64,000 bases of DNA from Akkermansiaceae bacterium. Lineage in GTDB: Bacteria; Verrucomicrobiota; Verrucomicrobiia; Verrucomicrobiales; Akkermansiaceae. Each line of letters starts with the position of its first letter. Positions within the stretch are counted from its first letter, which is position 1. The position numbers were made by a program, and so were the translations under genes. The stretch lies in assembly GCA_023301765.1 (NCBI GenBank), contig JALZUC010000013.1, positions 1 to 64,000 on the forward strand, given 5' to 3'. The notes below the pieces were generated by a model, which did no database searches, had not been told where the DNA came from, and saw nothing but the letters and a program-made list of their open reading frames with translations. Shown one piece after another: positions 34,403 through 41,890 of this stretch.

Positions 34403-35311
34403 TCATTTACTCCAGTTCCACGGTTCCATTTCAGGATGCTTAAAAACAAACCCGTGCTCTTGTAATCTGGTAGGCACCACCCATCGGCTTTTTAGAATTA
34501 ATTCTGTCTCAGTGCGTAGTAGAAAGGCACCTATTTCAGCCATCCACTTAGTAGCAGGTAATCCCACTGGCATACCCACGTGTTTGCGGAACCTTCTCAT
34601 AATCTCACTATTACATAGAGGTTCAGGTGCCGTTACATTGATCGGGCCTGATATCTCATCGTGCTCCATTAACCACTGCACAGATCTACAAAAATCATCC
34701 ACATGAATCCAGCTCACCATCTGCTTCCCGCTACCCACTTTCCCACCTAACCCAAAGCGTGCTAGGTTAGAGAGATAGCTAAAAACAGTACCCGGCTCAT
34801 CTACCAGCACCATCGCTGTGCGGATAGCTACCTTACGCACAACGCCCGGAACATTAGCGCTATAGAAAGCCTCCTCCCATGCTGTGCCTACTCCCACAGA
34901 GAAACCTTCCCCAATTTCCCCAGTATCACTCTGAGGCTTATCTTCAGCATGACGGTATATAGTGGCTGTGCTTGAGTTTATCCACAGCTCTGGCGGATGC
35001 GCACACTGAGCAATGGCCTCACCAAGCACCCGCGTGCTGTTAATACGAGAGTCCATAATCATGCGCTTATTCTCTGCATTGTATCTGCAGTTTACCGTTC
35101 TTCCTGCGAGATTAATCAGAGCATCACAGCCCTCTATTTCCTCAGCCCATGTTCCCAGAGTCTCGCCATCCCAGTGCACATAACGGCACTGTGAGTCCAT
35201 TCCCTTTTGATGCCGAGCAAGACCAACAATAGTCCAGCCCTGTTCCGCAAAATACCGAGTAAGATAACGTGCTAAAAACCCATTAGCACCAGCAATTATT
35301 AGTTTTTTCAT
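34403..35311 (-). CDS. TIGR01777-family NAD-dependent epimerase-like protein (copy 2)
   Basis: At 302 aa it has the same family and layout as the downstream gene: LIIAGANGFLARYLTRYF at the N-terminus, CRYVHWDGETLGTW near residue 46, ALINLAGRTVNCRYNAENKR near 68, and SGKQMVSWIHVDDFCRSV near 205. The two copies share whole motifs in the same order, which points to tandem duplication. A gap of 37 bp separates them. Function is unknown. Homologues in other bacteria are often beside photolyase or SRPBCC genes, which also occur in this window. Confidence 0.87.
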   Translation of the reverse strand: MKKLIIAGANGFLARYLTRYFAEQGWTIVGLARHQKGMDSQCRYVHWDGETLGTWAEEIEGCDALINLAGRTVNCRYNAENKRMIMDSRINSTRVLGEAIAQCAHPPELWINSSTATIYRHAEDKPQSDTGEIGEGFSVGVGTAWEEAFYSANVPGVVRKVAIRTAMVLVDEPGTVFSYLSNLARFGLGGKVGSGKQMVSWIHVDDFCRSVQWLMEHDEISGPINVTAPEPLCNSEIMRRFRKHVGMPVGLPATKWMAEIGAFLLRTETELILKSRWVVPTRLQEHGFVFKHPEMEPWNWSK

Positions 35312-35336
35312 AAGTTTATTAGGGTTCTATGAATTA

Positions 35337-35747
35337 TTAATCAGGGTTACCTTCAGCCGCTTTATTCCAGCCAGCGTAGGCAGGTGGAGTAGGAGGCTGA
35401 GCTCTATCATGCTTTTTCCCAATGCGGGCAAAGATGTAGATGTTGAAGAAGTGCATGGCACCCAGAACGAGCATCACAACACCTAGCTTGGCACTGAGTG
35501 CCTCAAAGACACCATTAATGTCAGGCACGAGACTATTGAGCTTTAGATACAGTAACACAAAACCGATGTTTACGAGGTAGAAGCCCACCACTAACAGGTG
35601 GTTCACACTATCTGCCACGGTTTCATCGTTTTTCATGCTTTTGATTAGGAATACCCTACCGTTCTTGTGCAGTGTTCTGGCCACCCATATGGTGAGCGGA
35701 ACGGCGATTAAGAGATAGGCTATATAGGTAATAACGGTATTATTCAT
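35337..35747 (-). CDS. Integral membrane protein of the DCC operon
   Basis: The 136-aa protein has about three TM helices (residues 5-22, 47-67, 88-112) separated by a polar loop with SMKNDETVADSVN, and a Pro-rich cytosolic tail. It sits between the DCC gene (33 bp upstream) and the epimerase genes (25 bp downstream), all on the minus strand, and so is part of one operon. I do not recognise the family with certainty. Confidence 0.7.
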   Translation of the reverse strand: MNNTVITYIAYLLIAVPLTIWVARTLHKNGRVFLIKSMKNDETVADSVNHLLVVGFYLVNIGFVLLYLKLNSLVPDINGVFEALSAKLGVVMLVLGAMHFFNIYIFARIGKKHDRAQPPTPPAYAGWNKAAEGNPD

Positions 35748-35780
35748 GGTCCTGTTTGGTTTGGTTTTTGGAGCGAGTAG

Positions 35781-36248
35781 TTAGATAAATCCATCAGGGA
35801 TATGGCCGCAGGTGCCTAGACATTCCTCCCCTGGCATACGGTGAAGTTCAGCCGCTACTTCACGGTCTTTTTTACGGAAGAATACCTTGCTGAACTTGTG
35901 CCTACGGGCAGCAAGGGCGTGGCATGTCTTTTCCGCAAACGGCAGCAGGGCTGGGCTGGCGATGCGGCGCGCTATCCCCTGATATTTCGTGCAGCTAAGC
36001 AGACAGAGCACCCAGCCCTCTGCACCCCTGTAAAGCTCCTGATTATCTGTGCGGATAATCATTTCACGCTCTGGCTCCAGAGCATTTATACCGGGGAACC
36101 ACTCTTCGGCCTCAGGGTCTTGATAGGCTATAAAACGCACTGGAAATGCACGCTCCTGCTCATTAACCCACTCATGGAAGGTGCAGCACATACCACAGCG
36201 GCCATCATAGTAGACTTCGATGTATTGGATATTATTTGGTATTTTCAT
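35781..36248 (-). CDS. DCC-family thiol-disulfide oxidoreductase (DUF393)
   Basis: The 155-aa thioredoxin-like protein begins with the diagnostic motif YYDGRCGMCCTFHEWV near residue 13, with the CxxC-type pair right after the Asp-Gly. Mid-protein FIAYQDPEAEEWFPG also fits the DCC family. It is probably a redox protein, though no substrate is known. It is the first gene of the operon, with an operator palindrome 21-38 bp upstream of its start. The C-terminus has extra Cys residues (EECLGTCGHIPDG). Confidence 0.86.
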   Translation of the reverse strand: MKIPNNIQYIEVYYDGRCGMCCTFHEWVNEQERAFPVRFIAYQDPEAEEWFPGINALEPEREMIIRTDNQELYRGAEGWVLCLLSCTKYQGIARRIASPALLPFAEKTCHALAARRHKFSKVFFRKKDREVAAELHRMPGEECLGTCGHIPDGFI

Positions 36249-36268
36249 AGTATTAGTTTAGTTAGTAT

Positions 36269-36286
36269 TTTCAGGAATTATTGAAA
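36269..36286. promoter_or_regulatory. Operator upstream of DCC operon
   Basis: TTTCAGGAATTATTGAAA is an 18-bp near-palindrome differing by two bases from the perfect palindrome at 36881-36898. It lies 21-38 bp before the DCC start, so a bound repressor would block transcription. It is most simply the second binding site of the adjacent GbsR/MarR-type regulator. Confidence 0.6.
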
Positions 36287-36331
36287 GTTTGATTTGCGAG
36301 TTATTAGATGCTTACTATTGATTGCGGCGTT

Positions 36332-36877
36332 TTAACCTAAAACCTTAGCGGCAATCTTCATGGCAGGGCCATACGAGAGCTGGCCTACTTTACCGCCTAT
36401 ATTACGCGCAAAGCTGACAAACTGTTCCAGCTCTTTGATCTGGTCGCGAAACGCCTCGGCCTCAGTGCCCTTGAGATCTTTTGTCTCCGCCTGACAGTCA
36501 CGGAGTATCTCTAACGCAGGGTCTATCTCACGGCGCTGGCGTTCACGTAGGATGATGGTGAAGATCTTCCACACGTCCTTTTCAGCCTCAAAGAACTCCT
36601 TGCGCTCCCCTTTTTTTACAATAATACGAACGAGCCCCCAGCTAACGAGTTCCTTAAGGTTCGTGTGTGCATTTCCTCGACTGATATCAAGAGTCTCCAT
36701 CACCTCATCCGTACTAAGTGCGGTGGTTCCAGTCATAAGAAGGGCATGGATCTGTGCCATAGTACGGTTAATCCCCCATTGGCTGCCAAAGGCTCCCCAC
36801 TGCGCTATGAATCCATCACGGACTTCATTCAGTCTCGCTATCTGTCCTTCATTCGGCTTTGCAGTCTCGCTCTTCAT
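36332..36877 (-). CDS. GbsR/MarR-type transcriptional regulator
   Basis: The 181-aa winged-helix protein starts MKSETAKPNEGQIARLNEVRDGF. The DNA-binding region includes GINRTMAQIHALLMTG, STDEVMETLDISRGNAHTNLKELVSWGLV and RIIVKKGERKEFFEAEKDVW, typical of GbsR-like MarR-family regulators. The C-terminal half is a helical dimerisation or ligand domain. Between it and the operon it precedes lie 83 bp holding an operator. A second, perfect operator overlaps its own start, implying autoregulation. GbsR proteins often sense choline or related osmolytes, but no choline genes are near, so the ligand here is unknown. Confidence 0.85.
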   Translation of the reverse strand: MKSETAKPNEGQIARLNEVRDGFIAQWGAFGSQWGINRTMAQIHALLMTGTTALSTDEVMETLDISRGNAHTNLKELVSWGLVRIIVKKGERKEFFEAEKDVWKIFTIILRERQRREIDPALEILRDCQAETKDLKGTEAEAFRDQIKELEQFVSFARNIGGKVGQLSYGPAMKIAAKVLG

Positions 36878-36880
36878 ATT

Positions 36881-36903
36881 TTTCAGTAATTACTGAAAGT
36901 ATA
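36881..36903 (-). promoter_or_regulatory. Autoregulatory operator and -10 box of the GbsR-type gene
   Basis: The perfect 18-bp palindrome TTTCAGTAATTACTGAAA (36881-36898) lies 4 bp upstream of the regulator's start. On the minus strand a -10 box TATACT (36903-36898) touches it, so the expected transcription start falls inside the palindrome. Regulator binding would block its own transcription. Confidence 0.7.
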
Positions 36904-36995
36904 GATTATTTGCAAGACTATTTTGAAATATTCTTTCGAACTATGAATCTATGAGCACATGAGTATACTCAGAGGCTAAGATTTTATAACCTTCT

Positions 36996-38402
36996 ATGAC
37001 ACCCCTTACCCTTATCTGTTTCTACCTCAGTGTATGCCTGCTCACCCACGCAGGTGAGCTAAAACACCAGACGATAGCTAATGATAATCCAGAAATCACT
37101 CTGACTAAGTTTGCCTATGGTTCCTGTTGGAAGTCCACGCACTCACAGAAGCATTGGCCGGTAATATTGGAAAACAAACCTCAGCTCTGGATTTGGTTAG
37201 GCGATAATATATATGGCGATACGTCAGATATGGATCTATTAAAGAAAAAATATAACCTGTTAGGCGCTACTGAGGGATATCAAAATCTAGCGGAATCCTG
37301 CCCGATTCTCGCCACCTGGGACGATCACGACTACGGAGCAAATGATGCTGGGGCAGACTTCTCCATGAAAAAGGAATCTCAGAAGATTTTTCTCGAGTTT
37401 TTTAACGAACGCCCTGACAGCGCTCGGAATAAACGCGAAGGAGTCTATTCGAGTTACTATTTCGGCCCAGCTGAAAAACGTGTGCAGGTGATCCTTTTAG
37501 ATACGCGCTACTTCAGATCACATCTCAAGAAAGGTGAAGGTAAACCGCCCTATAAGCGGATGGGGAAATGGATAGCTGATAGCTCCCCCACTACTACCCT
37601 CCTGGGTGATGCTCAGTGGCGGTGGTTAGAGAGAGAGCTACATCAGCCAGCCAAAGTTCGCTTCATCGCCACTAGCATTCAGTTTTCAGTCCCTCATCAC
37701 GGTCATGAAACGTGGGCTAACATGCCACTGGAAAAACAACGTATGATTGATCTCATTAAAAAAACCAAAGCTGAAGGTGTAGTCTTTCTCTCCGGAGATA
37801 TTCACTCCTCCGAACTATGTATCACAGAACCTCAGGGCTGCTACCCACTCGTGGACTTCACCAGCAGCTCCCTAAACGTACCTCTCGGCACGTCCAACAC
37901 CCACCAACGCACAGGCCCAGCCTACGGCGGTGCTAATTTTGGCCTCGTCCAGATTGATTGGGCTGCGGTAGACCCTGTCGTCAGTATCTCTACTAAGGAT
38001 AACCAAAACCAAACACGCCTCCACCACTCTCTACATCTCTCTGACCTTACCTTCTCTGAGAAAAACCTCATCCCTCAGACATCCATAGAGAATTTTGCCC
38101 GTAAATGGCAGACATTCTATGGTGCGATGACCATTAAAAAAGATGCCGACGGTAAATGGCATGCCAGCTGTGCTGAGCGTAATTTAAAACTAAGACCAAG
38201 TGCCACAGGGCTCAGCGGCACATGGCAGGGAGTAAACAGCAGCGGTAAGGTATCCTTTCAACTATCACGCAATGGTCGGTTTCTGAGAGGTAAGCACTCG
38301 GAAGGTGCCCTCCCCCTGCAGCTTGATTGGGCGGCATGGCAACCTGATTGGGAAACTCACTTCAAGCGCGATGACTACCACCTGAGGAAAAAGAAAAAAT
38401 AG
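36996..38402 (+). CDS. Secreted PhoD-like alkaline phosphatase
   Basis: The 468-aa protein has a signal peptide (MTPLTLICFYLSVCLLTHAG) and a PhoD-type metallophosphatase domain. Visible motifs are FAYGSCWKS, WIWLGDNIYGDTSDMD, ATWDDHDYGANDAG (metal-binding Asp/His), QVILLDTRYFRS and FLSGDIHSSEL near the C-terminal part of the domain. It is predicted to release phosphate from phosphoesters outside the cytoplasm, possibly for phosphate scavenging. The last 100 residues (YGAMTIKKDADGKWH onward) form an added domain. It is divergent from the regulator gene, with the regulator's operator in the shared region. No pho box was recognised. Confidence 0.85.
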   Translation: MTPLTLICFYLSVCLLTHAGELKHQTIANDNPEITLTKFAYGSCWKSTHSQKHWPVILENKPQLWIWLGDNIYGDTSDMDLLKKKYNLLGATEGYQNLAESCPILATWDDHDYGANDAGADFSMKKESQKIFLEFFNERPDSARNKREGVYSSYYFGPAEKRVQVILLDTRYFRSHLKKGEGKPPYKRMGKWIADSSPTTTLLGDAQWRWLERELHQPAKVRFIATSIQFSVPHHGHETWANMPLEKQRMIDLIKKTKAEGVVFLSGDIHSSELCITEPQGCYPLVDFTSSSLNVPLGTSNTHQRTGPAYGGANFGLVQIDWAAVDPVVSISTKDNQNQTRLHHSLHLSDLTFSEKNLIPQTSIENFARKWQTFYGAMTIKKDADGKWHASCAERNLKLRPSATGLSGTWQGVNSSGKVSFQLSRNGRFLRGKHSEGALPLQLDWAAWQPDWETHFKRDDYHLRKKKK

Positions 38403-38532
38403 CGCTAAAGATTACGAAATCCTCCTACCACTAGGAATAATACCAGAAGACATAGATTCCATACGCTCAGCCACATTTATATAGTGAATGCCCCCTAATC
38501 TCTAGCAGCTAAAACAACCTTATTCTTAGTGC

Positions 38533-38550
38533 TTGTGAAATTTTTCACAA
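38533..38550. promoter_or_regulatory. CRP/FNR-type palindrome upstream of nuo operon
   Basis: TTGTGAAATTTTTCACAA is a perfect 8-2-8 inverted repeat that contains TGTGA-N6-TCACA, the core of E. coli CRP sites. It lies 53 bp before the nuoD start in a 200-bp otherwise empty region. A CRP/FNR-family regulator would be the natural candidate. The strand of action and exact promoter are not resolved. Confidence 0.5.
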
Positions 38551-38602
38551 AGTCCTTGCTCATTAGATCTGATTGCGGCAGGTATAGCCACGTCAAACAC
38601 TC

Positions 38603-39883
38603 ATGAATCCTACGGAATATCAGGCACCAGACACCGCGGCCAAGGCACAGGCTGGGATCGACTCAAATCAAGCCGCACTCGCCGGTGATGATTACCAAGC
38701 AGAGGCTCAGGATATGCTGGGCGAAAAGATGATACTCAACATGGGTCCATCTCACCCCGCTACCCATGGTGTTCTGAGACTAGTCCTAGAGCTAGATGGT
38801 GAGATTGTCACCAAGTGTGACCCCGATATAGGCTACCTCCACCGTGGTGACGAAAAGATTGCTGAGAGTATGCATTATAATCAGTTTGTGCCCTACACAG
38901 ACCGTCTAGACTACCTTGCCCCACTGGCCAATAACGTTGCCTACGCATGTGCGGTAGAAAAACTCATGGGCTGGGAGCTACCACCACGAGGCCAAGCCGT
39001 GCGCGTAATCTGCTGTGAGCTAGCACGCATAGCATCTCATATGCTAGGAGTGGGCGTATGTGCCATGGACGTAGGCGCCATGACAGTTTTTCTCTACACA
39101 TTTGAAGAGCGTGAAAAGACCTATAACCTCTGCGAGCAACTTACGGGTGCTCGTTTCACCACATCCTACACCCGCGTAGGTGGTCAGATCCGCGATATGC
39201 CAGAAGGCTTTATCGGACAGCTAGAAAAGTTCCTCGATGAATGCACCAATAGCATCCATGAAATCTCTAAACTGCTCGATAGAAACAAAATCTACATGAC
39301 GCGTATGTGTGATGTAGGTGTCATCTCCGCAGACGACGCTATTAACTGGGGACTAACTGGGCCTAACCTACGTGGGTCTGGTATCACACGTGACCTCAGG
39401 AAAGATAATCCATACCTTGGCTACGAGAAATATGATTTTGATATCCCAATTGGCGAAAATGGCGACTCCTATGATCGCTACCTCGTCCGCATGGAAGAAA
39501 TGCGCCAATCTATCCGCATCATACGCCAAGTCCTCGCAGACCTCCCAGAGGGTGGTGTAAACATTGCAGACTCAAAGAATCTACTCCCAGCCAAAGAAAA
39601 GGTCATGACCAGCATGGAGGAACTCATCCACCACTTCATCGTATCCACTCAGGGCATCGATGCCCCAGCTGGTGAAGTCTACTTTGGCGCGGAGAACCCT
39701 AAAGGCGAACTTGGATTTTATATTAACTCCAAGGGCGGCGGAGTGCCGCACCGCATGAAGATCCGCTCCCCATCCTTTGTAAACCTATCCATCCTCTCAC
39801 ACATGATGCCCGGCCACATGATTTCTGACGTACCAGCCATCCTCGGTTCGCTCGATTTCGTCATGGGTGAATGTGACCGATAG
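38603..39883 (+). CDS. nuoD: NADH-quinone oxidoreductase subunit D
   Basis: This is a peripheral-arm subunit of complex I near the quinone site. The 426-aa protein contains MGPSHPATHGVLRLVLELDG, PDIGYLHRGDEKIAE and YTDRLDYLAPLANNVAYACA, and ends with the LGSLDFVMGECDR tail that is the standard NuoD C-terminus. It is not fused to NuoC, whose gene is absent upstream. First gene of a run of eleven nuo genes, preceded by a 200-bp control region. Confidence 0.96.
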   Translation: MNPTEYQAPDTAAKAQAGIDSNQAALAGDDYQAEAQDMLGEKMILNMGPSHPATHGVLRLVLELDGEIVTKCDPDIGYLHRGDEKIAESMHYNQFVPYTDRLDYLAPLANNVAYACAVEKLMGWELPPRGQAVRVICCELARIASHMLGVGVCAMDVGAMTVFLYTFEEREKTYNLCEQLTGARFTTSYTRVGGQIRDMPEGFIGQLEKFLDECTNSIHEISKLLDRNKIYMTRMCDVGVISADDAINWGLTGPNLRGSGITRDLRKDNPYLGYEKYDFDIPIGENGDSYDRYLVRMEEMRQSIRIIRQVLADLPEGGVNIADSKNLLPAKEKVMTSMEELIHHFIVSTQGIDAPAGEVYFGAENPKGELGFYINSKGGGVPHRMKIRSPSFVNLSILSHMMPGHMISDVPAILGSLDFVMGECDR

Positions 39884-39919
39884 ACACCTACTACAACTCT
39901 GAAAACTTCCGTTTAAAAA

Positions 39920-40450
39920 ATGGACACTCCCACTACTTTCCCACCCTTTGCGGTAACGCCCGAGATCGAAGCAGAGGCAGACGCACGCATCCGCCAGTAC
40001 CCGGATGATCAGAAGCGCTCTGCCGTACTTCCCCTACTTCACATCATTCAGCACAAATATGGCTTTATCAATCCTGAAGCTACAGAATGGGTAGCTCAGA
40101 AGCTAGAGCTTCAGCCCATGCAGGTGCACGAAGTAGTATCATTCTACCCAGGACTGCGAGAGCACTCACCTGGTAAATTCCACTTCCGAGTCTGCCGCAC
40201 ACTCTCCTGCGCTATGGCTGGCTCTGCAGAACTCATGGAGCGTATCTGTGAACTCACTGGCATCGACCGCACTCAAAGCGACTCACACCATAACCCTATC
40301 GCCGTTTCGCCCTGTGGTCAGTGGTCGGTAGAATTTGCAGAATGTCTCGCCTCCTGTGGCACCGGCCCAGTCTGCCTAGTAAACGATGATTTTCATGAAG
40401 CTGTAGCCCCGGAAAAAGCCGAAGAACTCCTTGGCAAATATAACGCCTAA
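39920..40450 (+). CDS. nuoE: NADH-quinone oxidoreductase subunit E
   Basis: The 24-kDa-type peripheral subunit holds a 2Fe-2S cluster and is a partner of NuoF in the NADH-oxidising module. The 176-aa protein shows the thioredoxin-like domain with cluster ligands in CRTLSCAMAGSAEL and CLASCGTGPVC. It lacks the C-terminal helix-hairpin-helix extension found on NuoE of many alphaproteobacteria. That type of domain is instead on NuoJ here. Its stop lies 11 bp before nuoF. Confidence 0.95.
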   Translation: MDTPTTFPPFAVTPEIEAEADARIRQYPDDQKRSAVLPLLHIIQHKYGFINPEATEWVAQKLELQPMQVHEVVSFYPGLREHSPGKFHFRVCRTLSCAMAGSAELMERICELTGIDRTQSDSHHNPIAVSPCGQWSVEFAECLASCGTGPVCLVNDDFHEAVAPEKAEELLGKYNA

Positions 40451-40461
40451 CCACCTCTCCC

Positions 40462-41856
40462 ATGTCCTCTATCCAATATCTGCCCGGTAAAGAGCCCGAT
40501 CCGCGCGAGCACCGATTGATTTTTAAAAATATCGATCGCTCAGGCTGGGACGCTTCCATTGACTGTTACCTCAAAGACGGCGGCTACGAACAGCTCAAAA
40601 AAGCTATTAAACTAGAGCCCTCCGCCATTACCAATGAGGTAAAAGCCTCAGGTCTCCGTGGTCGTGGAGGTGCAGGATTCCCAACTGGAGTAAAGTGGGG
40701 CTTCATCCCACCGAACAATACCAAGCCAGTCTACCTTATCTGTAACTGTGATGAGTCTGAGCCAGGGACATTTAAAGACCGCTACATCGTCCACCAAGAC
40801 CCCCACCAGCTCATTGAGGGCATGGTGATTTCAGCCTACGCCGTAGGTGCTCACGTAGCTTACATCTACATGAGAGAAGAGTTTCCAGAGGCAGCTCAAA
40901 TCATTGAAAAATCCATTGCCGATGCACGCGCGAAGAACTTTATAGGCAAAGACGTTTTAGGCTCTGGCTTTGATCTAGAAATCTATGTGCACCGTGGTGC
41001 AGGAGCCTACATCTGTGGTGAAGAGACTGGACTCATCGAATCGCTCGAAGGTAAACGTCCATATCCACGCATTAAGCCCCCCTATTTCCCAGCAGCGCTT
41101 GGCCTCTACATGGCGCCCACCATCGTAAATAACGTAGAATCCCTCTGCCACGTCAAACACATCATGGAGATGGGTAGTGAGGAATACGCTAAACTCGGCA
41201 GCCCCAGAAACACAGGCACCCGTATCCTCTGCGTATCAGGTGATGTCAAAAAACCTGGCTACTATGAAGTACAGGTCGGAAAAATTACCATGGGCGAACT
41301 ACTCAACGATGTTTGTGGTGGTCCACTCGATGGCAGAAAGTTTAAAGCCTGTATCCCAGGAGGTTCATCCTCCAAGATCCTGCGCTGTGATGAAACCTTC
41401 AAAATAGGGAGAGGTGATGACGAAAAGGAACTCTCCTTCTTTGATATCCCTATGGACTTTGACACCATGGCCGCCTGTGGCACCATGGCTGGCTCCGGTG
41501 GAGTCATCGTCCTCGATGATTCCCGTAAAATGTCATGGGTTCTCAATAACATCAACCACTTCTACGCCCACGAATCCTGCGGACAATGCACACCATGTCG
41601 TGAAGGCTCCATGTGGATGCGTAAGATCTCAGACCGCATCGTAGAAGGAAAAGCCACCCCTGAAGATATCAAAACTCTTGAGGAAGTAGCCTACCAGATC
41701 GATGGCCGCACCGTCTGCGCCTTTGGAGAAGCCTCCTCATGGCCAGTAGAAGCCATGATCGACAAATTCCGTGATGAACTCACCTCTGAGACATCTGAGG
41801 ATAATGAATACCTCTCTGAAGAAGCCCAAAAGCAACTGAAATACATTAGCCAGTAA
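40462..41856 (+). CDS. nuoF: NADH-quinone oxidoreductase subunit F (NADH-binding)
   Basis: This is the NADH- and FMN-binding subunit that starts electron flow. The 464-aa protein has the Gly-rich nucleotide sites GLRGRGGAGFPTGVKWG and NCDESEPGTFKDR, GAGAYICGEETGLIESLEG, and the 4Fe-4S ligands in ESCGQCTPCREG with a further Cys in GRTVCAFG. Together with NuoE it shows that the complex accepts electrons from NADH directly. The next start, nuoG, is 34 bp away across a TCCTATAGGA repeat. Confidence 0.97.
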   Translation: MSSIQYLPGKEPDPREHRLIFKNIDRSGWDASIDCYLKDGGYEQLKKAIKLEPSAITNEVKASGLRGRGGAGFPTGVKWGFIPPNNTKPVYLICNCDESEPGTFKDRYIVHQDPHQLIEGMVISAYAVGAHVAYIYMREEFPEAAQIIEKSIADARAKNFIGKDVLGSGFDLEIYVHRGAGAYICGEETGLIESLEGKRPYPRIKPPYFPAALGLYMAPTIVNNVESLCHVKHIMEMGSEEYAKLGSPRNTGTRILCVSGDVKKPGYYEVQVGKITMGELLNDVCGGPLDGRKFKACIPGGSSSKILRCDETFKIGRGDDEKELSFFDIPMDFDTMAACGTMAGSGGVIVLDDSRKMSWVLNNINHFYAHESCGQCTPCREGSMWMRKISDRIVEGKATPEDIKTLEEVAYQIDGRTVCAFGEASSWPVEAMIDKFRDELTSETSEDNEYLSEEAQKQLKYISQ

Positions 41857-41860
41857 TGAG

Positions 41861-41870
41861 TCCTATAGGA
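41861..41870. repeat. TCCTATAGGA palindrome, nuoF-nuoG spacer
   Basis: A 10-bp palindrome lies four bases after the nuoF stop, in the context TAATGAG then TCCTATAGGA. The same palindrome, with a near-identical TAATAAG prefix, follows nuoL at 48691-48700, and a partial copy (TAATAAGTCCAATA) precedes nuoL at 46839. Confidence 0.45.
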
Positions 41871-41890
41871 CCTATAAGACCCATATTATC

